From assembly GCF_013520865.1 (NCBI RefSeq), contig NZ_JACDXJ010000001.1, positions 3,705,501 to 3,769,500 on the forward strand: a stretch of 64,000 bases of DNA, read 5' to 3'. The notes beneath the pieces are model-generated. The model worked only from the letters and a program-made list of their open reading frames with translations. It did not search any database and was not told where the DNA came from. Below, piece after piece: positions 27,731-36,838 of this stretch. This DNA is from Microvirga mediterraneensis. Lineage in GTDB: Bacteria; Pseudomonadota; Alphaproteobacteria; Rhizobiales; Beijerinckiaceae. Each line of letters begins with the position of its first letter. The first letter of the stretch is position 1. A program made the translations under genes and the position numbers.

Positions 27731-28855
27731 ATGCTCACACGCCTGTTAGCCGGATCCATCCTGATCGCCAGCGGCATGCCTGCCATGGCGGATATCCTCA
27801 TCGATCAAGCCATGATCACCGCCGGCGAGCTGCGCGTCATCGGACGGCTGAGCAAGCCACGCCAGGTATCGATCTTCCTCGACGAGCGCTTCGAGACCAA
27901 GGCGGATGCGAACGGCCGGTTCACCTTCAGGCTCCCCTATCATCCCGCCACCTGCATCGTGAACCTCCAGGCGGAGAGCGAGGAGCGGCAGGCGGTTGTC
28001 GGGTTCTGCGGTCAGCGCGGGCCGGAAGCACCGGGCGCGGCACAGCAGGAAGCGGCTGCGGCCCCAGCGCAGCCCGGACCGGCCGGCCCGCCCGGGCCGC
28101 AGGGGGAGCCCGGTCGCGACGGATCGCCGGGCCCGCAGGGACCCGAAGGCCCTCCCGGTCCACAGGGAGCCGCCGGCTCGCCCGGCCCGCGCGGAGAGAC
28201 TGGCCCAGCCGGTCCGATGGGACCGCAGGGACCCGCCGGGCCTCCAGGACCGCCTGGGACTGCGGAAGCACAAGCAAGCCCGGGAGGGCAGCCCGGACCA
28301 GCCGGACCGATAGGGCCCGAGGGCCCAGCGGGGCCGCCCGGGCCACAGGGTCCTCAAGGCCTGGCCGGCCATCAGGGCCCGCAGGGTCCTCAAGGAACGC
28401 CGGGGCCGCGGGGTGAGCCTGGACCCGTCGGACCACCGGGGCCCATGGGAGCCATGGGTCCTGCCGGCCCCATCGGCGCCGTGGGGCCCGCCGGCCCTCC
28501 GGGTCCGCAGGGTATCGCCGGAGAGATCGGCCCCATCGGCCCTCCGGGTCCTGTCGGGCCGATCGGCCCGGCAGGCCTGACAGGTCCGGTCGGACCTCCC
28601 GGTCCCGCCGGCCCGGAAGGAAAGGTCGGGCCTGAAGGGAAGCCCGGTCTCGCCGGCACGATCCTGAGGGTCTTCGTGCAGGAATGCGCCGCACAGGGTC
28701 GATGCATGGCGCGCTGCAACGAGGACGAGTATCCCGTCAACGGCACATGCAGCCGGGGCGATCGTTTCGACATGGATGAGACAGGTGTCTACTGCTTCTC
28801 CACGAGCGACGGCTCGAATGCCATGATCGCCCGAGCGATCTGCGCGAGGAAGTGA
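27731..28855 (+). CDS. secreted collagen-like protein
   Basis: A 374-residue protein with a signal peptide (cleavage about MPAMA/D). Residues 21-95 form a beta-rich head resembling carboxypeptidase-regulatory-like domains ([20 protein letters not shown]). About 190 residues of Gly-X-Y triplets follow (about 115-308), with one interruption near AEAQASPG. The C-terminal 66 residues hold six cysteines ([19 protein letters not shown]), suggesting a disulfide-bonded cap or trimerisation domain. It probably forms a triple helix at or outside the cell surface; the role is unknown. A second stress-bearing surface protein of this window is the glycine-rich one at 6863. Confidence 0.85.
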   Translation: MLTRLLAGSILIASGMPAMADILIDQAMITAGELRVIGRLSKPRQVSIFLDERFETKADANGRFTFRLPYHPATCIVNLQAESEERQAVVGFCGQRGPEAPGAAQQEAAAAPAQPGPAGPPGPQGEPGRDGSPGPQGPEGPPGPQGAAGSPGPRGETGPAGPMGPQGPAGPPGPPGTAEAQASPGGQPGPAGPIGPEGPAGPPGPQGPQGLAGHQGPQGPQGTPGPRGEPGPVGPPGPMGAMGPAGPIGAVGPAGPPGPQGIAGEIGPIGPPGPVGPIGPAGLTGPVGPPGPAGPEGKVGPEGKPGLAGTILRVFVQECAAQGRCMARCNEDEYPVNGTCSRGDRFDMDETGVYCFSTSDGSNAMIARAICARK

Positions 28856-29103
28856 AGGAGAGCGGACGGCCCGATCGTTCGTAGCGCATGGCCAACGCGG
28901 CCCCATGGGCACTTTCCATTAAGCCTGGGCGGCGGGTTGAGAAACGCCGTTGGAAAGTTTCCTAGAATGCCTCTTGGCCGAAAGCGGTAGCGCATCCAAT
29001 GATTACAGCAACTTATGCTCCATCATCGGGAGTACCCCTAAAGAGACAGGGAACGAATACCTCCCTTGTTACCTATCTGGTTAATAGGTGCAGGGAGACT
29101 TGC

Positions 29104-29325
29104 ATGACGCCGAACCAGGTCGAGCTTGTCGCGCAGGCGTTTTACGCCTCTGAGCATTCAGACGATTGGGACGATGCTCCCGAGGTCGTGCAGGAGGAAT
29201 TCAGGGATCTGGCGCGTGTAGCGATCTCCCTCTTGCACCAGCAGACCTCCCGCCTTCCGCCCTCTCTCACGGTGGCGAAGGAGGCTGGGGACGGTCGCAG
29301 AATTGAAATCTCCGGACGATGCTAG
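29104..29325 (+). CDS. small conserved-looking helical protein
   Basis: A 73-residue soluble protein of unknown function. The start MTPNQVELVAQAFY at 29104 has AGGGAG 7 nt upstream; a longer frame from 28999 has no such site. The motif WDDAPEVVQEEFRDLARVAI suggests two amphipathic helices. Similar short proteins are common in rhizobial genomes, but I cannot name the family. Confidence 0.6.
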   Translation: MTPNQVELVAQAFYASEHSDDWDDAPEVVQEEFRDLARVAISLLHQQTSRLPPSLTVAKEAGDGRRIEISGRC

Positions 29326-29488
29326 AGACACCCGCGTGTGACGATCTGTTCGGAAGGAACGTGGCCTTCTCGATCAGTGTTTCCTTGCCAAGGCCGGCGG
29401 CGCCCTCTACTCAACCCCGCACGATGACGTGCTACGATCATCGCGTGCAGCCGCGCCGTGAATCGATAGACACCGCGAAGAAAGAGCG

Positions 29489-29662
29489 ATGACCCAGGAC
29501 CTGACGAAAACCCACCTCGATTGGCGCCAGCTGCCGCTGATCATCGTTACCGGACTGGTTATCGGGGCGCTTTTCGGCCAGGTCGGAGCAGCACTTGCGC
29601 AGTATGAGTACAGCAAACTCGATAACCTGAAGCTGCACAGGGCTGCGAAGAGGGCCGGATAA
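29489..29662 (+). CDS. 57-residue single-TM protein
   Basis: ATG at 29489 (with GAAAGAG upstream) opens a 57-codon frame. A polar N terminus (MTQDLTKTHLDWRQ) is followed by one membrane helix (LPLIIVTGLVIGALFGQVG) and a charged tail (KLDNLKLHRAAKRAG). It lies just outside the left repeat of the tRNA-Phe island. Function is unknown. Confidence 0.55.
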   Translation: MTQDLTKTHLDWRQLPLIIVTGLVIGALFGQVGAALAQYEYSKLDNLKLHRAAKRAG

Positions 29663-29757
29663 AAGCAAAGGCACGCGGCCTCGCGCGCACTCGAACCAAC
29701 GCAAGCGGCACCGCAGTTCGCGAGCTTTCAAACCATTGAGACTTCAAGGGAAGGAAG

Positions 29758-29805
29758 TGGTGCCCAGGGGCGGAATCGAACCACCGACACTGCGATTTTC
29801 AGTCG
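29758..29805. repeat. left attachment repeat (tRNA-Phe 3' fragment)
   Basis: These 48 bp are identical to 39624-39671, the 3' end of the intact tRNA-Phe gene from the CCA through the T arm to the anticodon stem. The match stops abruptly at 29806. This is the displaced tRNA end left by integration and marks the left border of the island. Confidence 0.93.
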
Positions 29806-29919
29806 TGTAATTATGGATTTCCGGGGATTTCGGCGAATTTTGGTGGAAAACCCAAACAACTGATATAACATGCGTTTTCGTCTTCGGGTGTACACCTACG
29901 TCCATCACCAGCCGGGGCA

Positions 29920-29979
29920 CTTTGTGCCCCCGGCGTGCCCCCAGATCGCTGGGGGCACAGGCTGGACCTCCTGGGGGCA
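29920..29979. repeat. GTGCCCCC boxes, probable integrase arm sites
   Basis: CTTTGTGCCCCCGGCGTG begins a 24-bp unit (29920-29943) that recurs with one change at 39533-39556 near the other border. Two inverted TGGGGGCA copies follow at 29950 and 29972. Repeats of this size inside both attachment regions are expected for arm-type integrase sites. They also overlap the upstream extension of the integrase frame. Confidence 0.55.
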
Positions 29980-30008
29980 ACAGGATCTGCCCTCTGGAAA
30001 GTTCAGTC

Positions 30009-31301
30009 GTGAAGAAAGCACTTACCGACATTCTCGTACGGTCGATCCCGGCCCCTGCTTCCGGACGGGTCGAGATCTCGGATCTGCGCTGCACCGGGCT
30101 CGAGCTAAGGGTCTCAGCCAAGGACGCGAGATCGTGGTCTTTCCGGTTCCGGGATCCCCAAACCGGCAGGGTCTCAAGAGCGACACTTGGCAGTTATCCT
30201 GACGTCACCCTCTCCCAGGCCCGGACAGCGGCCGATGACATGCGCCGGACAGTCGCCGCCGGTCGGAACCCAGTGGAAGAAAAGCGCAGGGCCCGGCTGG
30301 AAGCGACAACCAACACCTTTCAGGCTCTATCTGACCGCTACATCAAGGAGCGCGCCCGCCGGTTCAAGCGGAGCGCCGATGCTGACGAGCGGAACCTCCG
30401 GCTCCACATTCTACCGAAGTGGAAGGACCGGCCTTATGCCTCGATCGAACGGAGGGATATCATCGCCCTGTGCGAGGGGATGGTCCAGCACGGCAAGGCA
30501 ACCCAAGCGAACCGGATTCAGGCTCTCATAAGCTCGATCTTCTCGTTTGCCATCGATGCCGACCTTGTGCGAGCGAACCCCTGCCATCGGCTTCGAAAGA
30601 GAGGGGTTGAGACGGTCGCGACGCGGGTCTTGAGCGATGCCGAGGTCAAGCTCTTCTGGAACGGCGTCACTCTCCCACCCGTATCTCGCCGGGTCGGCTT
30701 GGCCCTGAGGCTATTGCTGCTGACGGGCGCCCGGGCCGGCGAGGTTGCCGGGGCCCTGCGGTCGGAGTTCGAGAGTCTGGACGATCCGGCCAGAGCCGGA
30801 TGGGTTATCCCTGCTGATCGGTCCAAGAATGGACGGGCACATTTTGTACCCCTTTCGCCCTTAGCGGTGGGTACCATTAACGACGCCTTAACCCTGGTAG
30901 GCAAAGACGAAGCATACCTTTTCCCGTCTCCGTCGGTCGATGAAGTGCCCATCACTGCGCACGCGCTTGCCGTCGCCATGGCGCGTTTCGGCAGAGAGCT
31001 CAAGGAAATGGAAGATGATGCAGCAGTTTGTACTTGGCAGGCCGAACCGCCCTCCCCGCACGATCTACGGCGGACCATAGCCACTCGGCTCGCGAGCCTT
31101 GGCATCCCTGGCGAAGACGTGTCCGCTGTACTAAACCACATCCGGCGCGATGTGACTGGGCGCCATTATGACACTTACGACAGGGCCCGGGAAAAGCGGA
31201 TCGCGCTCGAGCTTTGGGCTCGAACTGTTGAGCAAATCGTCGCCGAAAAAGCCAACACATCGACGGTGGTCATTATGAAACCGAAGAGGGCCGCGCGATG
31301 A
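30009..31301 (+). CDS. int: tyrosine recombinase, P4-type integrase
   Basis: A 430-residue site-specific integrase that moves the island in and out of tRNA-Phe. The N-terminal arm-binding domain (RVEISDLRCTGLELRV) is of the DUF4102 type, followed by a SAM-like core-binding domain. The catalytic set is Arg242 (TGARAGEV), His351 and Arg354 (HDLRRT), His377 (LNHIRR) and probably Tyr387 (GRHYDTYDR). The GTG start at 30009 is preferred; the frame extends upstream into the arm-site repeats. The stop overlaps the next gene (ATGA), an unusual coupling for an integrase. Confidence 0.93.
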   Translation: MKKALTDILVRSIPAPASGRVEISDLRCTGLELRVSAKDARSWSFRFRDPQTGRVSRATLGSYPDVTLSQARTAADDMRRTVAAGRNPVEEKRRARLEATTNTFQALSDRYIKERARRFKRSADADERNLRLHILPKWKDRPYASIERRDIIALCEGMVQHGKATQANRIQALISSIFSFAIDADLVRANPCHRLRKRGVETVATRVLSDAEVKLFWNGVTLPPVSRRVGLALRLLLLTGARAGEVAGALRSEFESLDDPARAGWVIPADRSKNGRAHFVPLSPLAVGTINDALTLVGKDEAYLFPSPSVDEVPITAHALAVAMARFGRELKEMEDDAAVCTWQAEPPSPHDLRRTIATRLASLGIPGEDVSAVLNHIRRDVTGRHYDTYDRAREKRIALELWARTVEQIVAEKANTSTVVIMKPKRAAR

Positions 31302-32527
31302 CACGGTCATTTCATGCCCCTGAACTTCACGTGGTTGATGACCAGGAGACTTCCGCACGGCCAGGCTTCGTCCTCCGAAAACTAGTCGGTGAGCAGTTGC
31401 CGGATCGGCTCACGGGAGGTGATCTTGTCTGGATCGACACGACCCGAAAGACGCCGGAGTGGGGTTGTTGGATTGCTGTTCGGGTTGATGGTCGTGAAAT
31501 GCTTGGGCGTTTCGAGACCGGCCTCAGACGACCGAAGGATGGCCCTCTGGAGGTCTGGTTGGGCGCCCTAGATGACGGTGAAGAGCCCCGCCAGCGTTTC
31601 AAAGCGACACCTGATTTTTTGGAGCAACACGCTATTGGCCACCTCGCTGGATACTTTAAGCCCGATGGGCTCCATGCGCATGCTCAGCACCAGTGGACGG
31701 ACGAAGACGAGGCCGCCGTGCTCAAGCGGATCAAGGAGGAAGAAGACGCCTGGCTCGAAGAAGAGAGACAGGCTGACGAGGCAGCTATTAAAGCGAAATA
31801 TCGCACCCGTCCGATAGCAGGACGATATGCGCCCATAGAGTTTACAGCTCCAGACCTCAGCAGAGATCAATTGCATGCGCCGGAGGGCTCATGCAACCTA
31901 GATGCCATTACCCGCAAACTCCTCAACCAAGGCCGGATCTGCAACATGCATCTCGCGGAAAATCCATTTGCTTGTGTGCGTAGCTATGTGCTGTCATTCG
32001 CCAACACAGCCCTGGAAATTACCCGACTCCGCAGCGAGATATGGCCTGCGCAACGCCGTACTGCCGAACTCATTGCAACACGCGTTGACGAGATGCTCCA
32101 GGGTATGAGCGATTTTCTTGAGCACGTCAGATACGAAGACACAGGCTATTTCATCTCGCAGGAAGAACTGGATAGCGATCCCTCTGAGGAGAAAGAGGGC
32201 GCGACCGCCGTGGCAGAAAGTCGACTAGGTGATGCAAGGGAAGCCGTGCAGCTTGCCATATGCAAGCTGCAGGCATTTCGGAAGCCTTTCAGAGACGAGC
32301 AACCCGGACACAACGGCCGTAAGGATGTGCTGGTGCATGAATTCCTGCGTGGGATGGCTATCGCTTGGTACCTTCTTACCAGTGAGACCGCCGGTAAAAC
32401 GGGAAACGGCCTGTTCGTCGGATTTTGCGTTTCAGGCTGGAAACTGGCGGGGTGGCCTTATGATAGTGATGCAGACCTCAGGTCTCGTTTCGCGAAGCGG
32501 ATCGAACGCGGAGTGCACTTGAGATAG
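31298..32527 (+). CDS. island protein of unknown function, coupled to integrase
   Basis: A 409-residue protein. Residues about 25-95 (GDLVWIDTTRKTPEWG, then WIAVRVDGREMLGRFE) loosely resemble the C-terminal S24/LexA-type fold of phage repressors, but the catalytic serine and lysine are not evident. A highly charged coiled-coil stretch follows (DEDEAAVLKRIKEEEDAWLE). The C-terminal half is helical and ends in a hydrophobic segment near WYLLTSETAG. No DNA-binding motif is seen. The four-base overlap with the integrase gene suggests a role in excision, maintenance or control of the element. The fold comparison is tentative. Confidence 0.5.
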   Translation: MTRSFHAPELHVVDDQETSARPGFVLRKLVGEQLPDRLTGGDLVWIDTTRKTPEWGCWIAVRVDGREMLGRFETGLRRPKDGPLEVWLGALDDGEEPRQRFKATPDFLEQHAIGHLAGYFKPDGLHAHAQHQWTDEDEAAVLKRIKEEEDAWLEEERQADEAAIKAKYRTRPIAGRYAPIEFTAPDLSRDQLHAPEGSCNLDAITRKLLNQGRICNMHLAENPFACVRSYVLSFANTALEITRLRSEIWPAQRRTAELIATRVDEMLQGMSDFLEHVRYEDTGYFISQEELDSDPSEEKEGATAVAESRLGDAREAVQLAICKLQAFRKPFRDEQPGHNGRKDVLVHEFLRGMAIAWYLLTSETAGKTGNGLFVGFCVSGWKLAGWPYDSDADLRSRFAKRIERGVHLR

Positions 32528-32684
32528 ATACCCCCAATTAAAGCGCTCTTCGAAACCCTATGAATGGGGGCTCTTCTTGAGGCTCCCTCAAATTTCCTCG
32601 CAACTGGGGTTATTTTTCCGAACGAGTTCCATCACCGTGCACCTCAACGCAGCAACATTCGCCGCGGTTTGTGGAGGTACACAC

Positions 32685-32900
32685 ATGGCAAAAGCCCACA
32701 CGGTTGAGGCACTCGTAAAGACCGGGCCTTTCGGTCGATCGAAGCTTTACGAGGAGATTCGCGACGGCAACTTGATCGCCCGAAAGTGCGGACGAAAAAC
32801 GCTGATTCTTGATGAGGACTGGGAGCGCTTTTTGAAGAGCCTTCCGGTCCTTGATTCCGGAACACGATCCCCCTCCCCGCGTAGACCGCGGATAGCGTGA
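32685..32900 (+). CDS. AlpA/excisionase-like HTH protein
   Basis: A 71-residue DNA-binding protein of the MerR-like excisionase type: HTVEALVKTGPFGRSKLYEE then IRDGNLIARKCGRKTLIL and DWERFLKSLP. GTGGAGGT lies upstream of the ATG at 32685. Proteins of this kind direct excision or activate the integrase of P4-like islands. It is the likely recombination directionality factor here; a second AlpA-like candidate is at 37594. Confidence 0.75.
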   Translation: MAKAHTVEALVKTGPFGRSKLYEEIRDGNLIARKCGRKTLILDEDWERFLKSLPVLDSGTRSPSPRRPRIA

Positions 32901-32910
32901 GGGGTCCGCC

Positions 32911-33525
32911 ATGATTGATGACTTGCCCCTTTTTCTGACTGCGAACGCTGAGACGCCGCAGCTGGAAGCCAGGAAACCCAAGCGCTGTGCGACGCGGAAG
33001 GCGGCTCCGCCGAAGGCCGGAAAGGCAGCACAGCGGCGACCGGCGCGGGATGTGAAAGCCGAGCGCCTTGCCCAAATCGAGGCGCTTCGCGAGGCACTGC
33101 CCTTCCTGAGCTCGAACGATCAACGTTTCGCAGCATCTCTCCTCCGGTATTGGGGCGAGCGCGGGGAGCTTTCTCGGGCGCAATGGAAATGGGTACGGAA
33201 ACTGCCCCACAATGCGATGCGTGACGAACCGCCCCGTCCAGTGCCAGTGCCTCTTCGCATAGCACAGGCCACGAACGTGATCCCCCTGCGGCTGGCTCAT
33301 AATGAGAAGCTGATCAATGAGGTTGCGGCTCGCCTTCGATCCGCCGCGGCGCATTGCAGTCCGACTGAGATCGCTCAGTTGAGATGCCAGGAGACGGAAA
33401 CCTTGGAGCGCATGAACATCGCCCGCGGCATTCCATGGACCATGGCGTGGCAGGATGTGGCCGACTTCATGAACTCCGTCGATGCTCGGCTCCATGAGAG
33501 CTCTCAAGGGGGACATGCAGCATGA
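32911..33525 (+). CDS. island protein of unknown function
   Basis: A 204-residue protein not recognised. The first 50 residues are polar and very basic (RKPKRCATRKAAPPKAGK). A helical segment follows (FLSSNDQRFAASLLRYWGERGELSRAQWKWVRKL) that looks like a fold found in phage replication or helicase-associated small proteins, but this is only an impression. It overlaps the next gene by four bases (ATGA), so the two are translated together. Confidence 0.5.
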   Translation: MIDDLPLFLTANAETPQLEARKPKRCATRKAAPPKAGKAAQRRPARDVKAERLAQIEALREALPFLSSNDQRFAASLLRYWGERGELSRAQWKWVRKLPHNAMRDEPPRPVPVPLRIAQATNVIPLRLAHNEKLINEVAARLRSAAAHCSPTEIAQLRCQETETLERMNIARGIPWTMAWQDVADFMNSVDARLHESSQGGHAA

Positions 33526-34214
33526 CAGCAAATGCAAACGCCCGCCGGCTGGCACCGGACGGACGTTCAAGAGCACAAGAGCAGTCTGAATATAGTGCTC
33601 CTCATGCTAGAAGTGAAGTCAGGGTCGGCAATGCGGTTTTGGGGTATCGGGCGCGCAAGCATCCGCGCCGTGTGGAGTTTGCGCACCTGCGTGTCGTCGC
33701 CATCGAACGGTTGATCAGGGCGCGTCATGGCGGGCCCGTGGATACTGACGATGGCGAAGCCTATGCCCGCGCTGCGGTTGGGCACGTTTCAGAAATCTCG
33801 GACAAACACCGCCGCCTGAACGATCCGGTGGAGTGGTGCCGCCGATGGTGTCCCGGTGTCCTTAACGAATTCGGCGAGTTGTGGGTTCTCGATCTGGTTC
33901 ATGAGCACCGCCGCCGCAGGCGCGGGCTCAAGGCAGATGAGATCGCTATCCTGTTGGGAGTGACAGAGGCCGAGCGTATCCATCTCGGACTGGAAACGTT
34001 TGGAGCCATTGACCGGCGCAAGGATCAGCGAACCCGCGAGCGGAAGGTGCAGAAGGCGCAACGGGAAAAAGCCCGCCGCATCGCCAATGGAGCCACCCCG
34101 CGAGAGCGCTGCCTGCGCGCATTGAAGCCGTGGGAGGGATATGGCTGGAGCGAAGGTTACTGGCGCCGTCAGATGAAGGCAGGCCGGGTGCCTGACCCAA
34201 GGAAACAGGGGTAG
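33522..34214 (+). CDS. island protein of unknown function, basic with HTH-like segment
   Basis: A 230-residue, strongly basic protein coupled to the preceding gene. Residues about 140-175 (LKADEIAILLGVTEAERIHLGLETFGAID) have a helix-turn-helix-like outline. The tail (KDQRTRERKVQKAQREKARR and PRERCLRALKPWEGYGWSE) is rich in Arg and Lys and resembles nucleic-acid-binding ends of replication initiators in small mobile elements. Together with the array just downstream this could be a replication or partition protein. That is inference. Confidence 0.5.
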   Translation: MTANANARRLAPDGRSRAQEQSEYSAPHARSEVRVGNAVLGYRARKHPRRVEFAHLRVVAIERLIRARHGGPVDTDDGEAYARAAVGHVSEISDKHRRLNDPVEWCRRWCPGVLNEFGELWVLDLVHEHRRRRRGLKADEIAILLGVTEAERIHLGLETFGAIDRRKDQRTRERKVQKAQREKARRIANGATPRERCLRALKPWEGYGWSEGYWRRQMKAGRVPDPRKQG

Positions 34215-34827
34215 GTTCGAAATTCATGGTCATCAAACCTGTGGAACTCGGTTGGCACGAATTTCGAACCTCGACACCTGACATCCGCGTCGGAAGCGGC
34301 GGCGGCCCTCAAGGCCGTCCGCCTTCATCCTAACGACGATGAGTTCGACAGGGTGCGAACCTCCCCAGAATTTCGCCCAGTCCCCCGCGCGCGATCACGA
34401 GATGGCCTGCTCGCTCGCTGCCCTCAAGGGCCGCTCGCAGGCCTCTCTATCACCCCGTCAGAACTGCAAGGGTCACGCGAGAGCCAGAAAATGTCACGGA
34501 ATTGAGTTCAGGTGTCACAACAGGAGGCCGATGTGTCACGTCAACACCCCAAAGTGTCACAAGATGCGCGGGAAATGTCACGCGGTGTCCGGCAATTGTC
34601 CGCTCTCGCGAAGGGAGGGGCTGACGTGATGTCCTCAAAGTGTCCGCCATCTGTCCACCGCGCCCGCCACCCGTCTTCCTCTCCTCCCTCCCGGGGTTTT
34701 GGGTCCTTCCCGACGCCCCCCTAAGAGCGGGGCCGACCCCCCGCGGCTTTCGAGTGTATTTCGGTGCGCCGAAATCGCGTTTTGATTTGGAAATCTCGCC
34801 CGTCCTGCAACAACCTTCGGAGTTAAA
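34215..34827. other. 613-bp intergenic region holding the periodic array
   Basis: Apart from the 21-bp array, this region has further TGTCC elements (34586, 34630, 34641, 34653), a C/T-rich block and a 7-pair hairpin with loop TGCG (34758-34775) 52 bp before the tape-measure gene. Frames across the array encode short Cys-His or Val-Ser heptads but have no good start site. Confidence 0.45.
34471..34602 (+). repeat. 21-bp-periodic TGTCAC array
   Basis: TGTCAC starts at exactly 34492, 34513, 34534, 34555 and 34576. Degenerate members at 34471 (GGTCAC) and 34597 (TGTCCG) keep the same phase, making seven boxes at 21-bp spacing. The extended consensus is about A-A-R-TGTCAC-R; the bases between are not conserved. 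Twenty-one base pairs is two helical turns, so bound proteins would line up on one face. It may be a set of iterons, a partition site or an operator. A heptad-repeat peptide is the alternative, since 21 nt is seven codons. Confidence 0.6.
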
Positions 34828-36828
34828 ATGGCTAACCAAACTTCAAACCTAATCGTCCGACTGCGTGACGAAGTCTCCGGTCCGACGAGCCGGGCTTCGC
34901 GATCCCTCAAGAACCTGAAAAGCGATGCCAGAGGGACGGCGCAGATCGGCTCTGCCGTAGCCAATGCCACCCGTGGTATTGTGCCGGCTGCCGGCGGTGC
35001 CTTGGGCGTTGCCGGCATCGCGGTCGGGCTCAGGACAGCTTATCTCGAAGCCGCCAAATTCGACCGCCGCATGACCCGCATCGGCATCACGGCCGATGCC
35101 ACGGCCGATGCGACAAGAGCGGCCACGAAACAGGTGCAGGGCATCGCTCGCGAAGTGGCGGTGCCGATCAACGATGTCACGAGCGGACTTGAGACATTGG
35201 TTTCACAGGGACGCTCGCTGTCGGATTCGCTCTCCTTTCTGCCATCCGTTGCCAGGACCGCGCAGGCATCAGGGGCAGCGGTGGACGACATCGCCAGCAC
35301 AGCGAATGCGGTAGGACGGAATTTCGACATCGCCGGCCAAGATATGCAGCGGGCCTTTGATATTATGGTTCAGGGTGGCAAAGCCGGTCAATTTGAGCTG
35401 CGGGACATGGCGAGGTATCTGCCGTCCCTTGCACCATCCGCCGCGTCGGTCGGGCTGAAGGGCGCGCAGGGTCTTGAGCAAATGGTCGCCATGTTGCAGG
35501 TCGTGCGCCAGAACACCGGCACGACGGAAGAGGCGGCCGCTTCGATGGCGAACATCTTTCAAAAGATGGAGAGTGAAGAAACCGCCAAAAAGTTTGGAAA
35601 GTTCGGCATCAATCTCCGCAAGGAGATGGCGACAGCCAGGAAGCAGGGCCGAAACCTCCTCGAGGTCTTTGAAGAGCTTTCTGCTAAAGCGCTCAAGGGC
35701 GACCTCTCCAAGCTGCCGCAACTGTTCTCGGACATGGAACTGGCGCGCGGCATGCGCGCTCTGCTCATGTATCGGGGCGAGTGGCAGCAGCTTCAGGCCG
35801 AGATCCACAAGACGGCGCCTGGTTCTGTGATGCGCGATCTCGGACGCGTGACCGGAGATGCGCAGGCCTCCGTCGATAACCTGAGCAATTCGTGGGATCG
35901 CTTCACCAATTCGCTCGGCCGTGGACTTGATGCCATCGGCGTGTCCTCAGGGCTCAACTCGATCTCGTCTTCTCTCGAACGGTTCGTTGATCAGAACGAG
36001 AAGGCCAACGATCTGCGCCGCATCGCCAGGGAGGAGATGGAGAAGGAAGGGCAGAACAGGAAGACCTTCGATCCATTCGGGTGGCTGCCTAAGACGAAAG
36101 ACGTTCCCCAATCCGAGAAGGATCAGAAGATCCTCGAAGGCCTCAGCGGGGGAAAGCACATCCGAGACAACATCGGAATCGGACGAGGCAGCTATCGCCT
36201 CAAGAATACGACGCTCAACCTCAACGATCTGGTCGGCAGTGAGAATGAGGAGATCCGAAAGGCGGGTGCGCAACGGTATCTGGAACAGCAGCGGTCTCGG
36301 GCCGCTGCATACCATGATGCCGATCGAACGTCGGCACTGCGCAGGGCCGGTGAACTGAATGAACTAGCCGCCCGTCAAAAGGAAGGCGGCCATTTCGGGC
36401 TTCGTGACACCGAACGGAAGCTGTTCATGGTCAATCACGACCTGGAAGTCATGCGTCGCACGGCGCAGGGCCGGATGACCCGCAGTCAGTCGACCTTGCC
36501 CTGGGCTGGTGACGACAGCGAGGCGCGCGGCGGCGGTATGCCGTCGACTGCGCCGCTTCCGCCGCGGCGACCGGATCTCGATATCGTCAAGGGCAAGGCG
36601 GCCGATGCCGGCGGCGCCATTCAGGCGCTTGCCGAACCGGTCTCGCTCAACGTCGATGACTCGAAGCTCGATGCGACTTTAGCAAAGGCGAGAGCCGTAA
36701 ATGCGGAGCTTGAGCGGATCGCAGGGAATGCGAGCCGCGCGTCCGCCGCGGTGCAGAGCTCGACATCCGGCAGCTTCGGGCAGCGCTTCCAGTCCCGTCG
36801 CGATGGGTCTTTCGCGGATTGGGAATGA
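34828..36828 (+). CDS. phage tail tape-measure-like protein
   Basis: A 666-residue protein matching the TP901-type core of tail tape-measure proteins: N-terminal NLIVRLRDEVSGPTSRASR, then an Ala/Gly-rich hydrophobic stretch (AAGGALGVAGIAVGL) and the long helical core with DVTSGLETLVSQGRSL, LRDMARYLPSLAPSAASVG and TTEEAAASMANIFQKM. In tailed phages it sets tail length and helps DNA injection. No capsid, portal, tube, sheath or baseplate gene is nearby. It is therefore a remnant or a protein exploited by a phage satellite. The start has GGAG upstream. Confidence 0.85.
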   Translation: MANQTSNLIVRLRDEVSGPTSRASRSLKNLKSDARGTAQIGSAVANATRGIVPAAGGALGVAGIAVGLRTAYLEAAKFDRRMTRIGITADATADATRAATKQVQGIAREVAVPINDVTSGLETLVSQGRSLSDSLSFLPSVARTAQASGAAVDDIASTANAVGRNFDIAGQDMQRAFDIMVQGGKAGQFELRDMARYLPSLAPSAASVGLKGAQGLEQMVAMLQVVRQNTGTTEEAAASMANIFQKMESEETAKKFGKFGINLRKEMATARKQGRNLLEVFEELSAKALKGDLSKLPQLFSDMELARGMRALLMYRGEWQQLQAEIHKTAPGSVMRDLGRVTGDAQASVDNLSNSWDRFTNSLGRGLDAIGVSSGLNSISSSLERFVDQNEKANDLRRIAREEMEKEGQNRKTFDPFGWLPKTKDVPQSEKDQKILEGLSGGKHIRDNIGIGRGSYRLKNTTLNLNDLVGSENEEIRKAGAQRYLEQQRSRAAAYHDADRTSALRRAGELNELAARQKEGGHFGLRDTERKLFMVNHDLEVMRRTAQGRMTRSQSTLPWAGDDSEARGGGMPSTAPLPPRRPDLDIVKGKAADAGGAIQALAEPVSLNVDDSKLDATLAKARAVNAELERIAGNASRASAAVQSSTSGSFGQRFQSRRDGSFADWE

Positions 36829-36838
36829 GAAGGTGAAC

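Noticed and set aside
28036..28660. Tandem-repeat DNA as a CRISPR-like array
   Set aside because: The repeats are Gly-X-Y codons of the collagen-like gene, without spacers of fixed size.
34339..34629. 96-codon frame with a Cys-His every seven residues
   Set aside because: Periodicity is explained by the 21-bp DNA array; no ribosome site, and other frames across the array are equally periodic.
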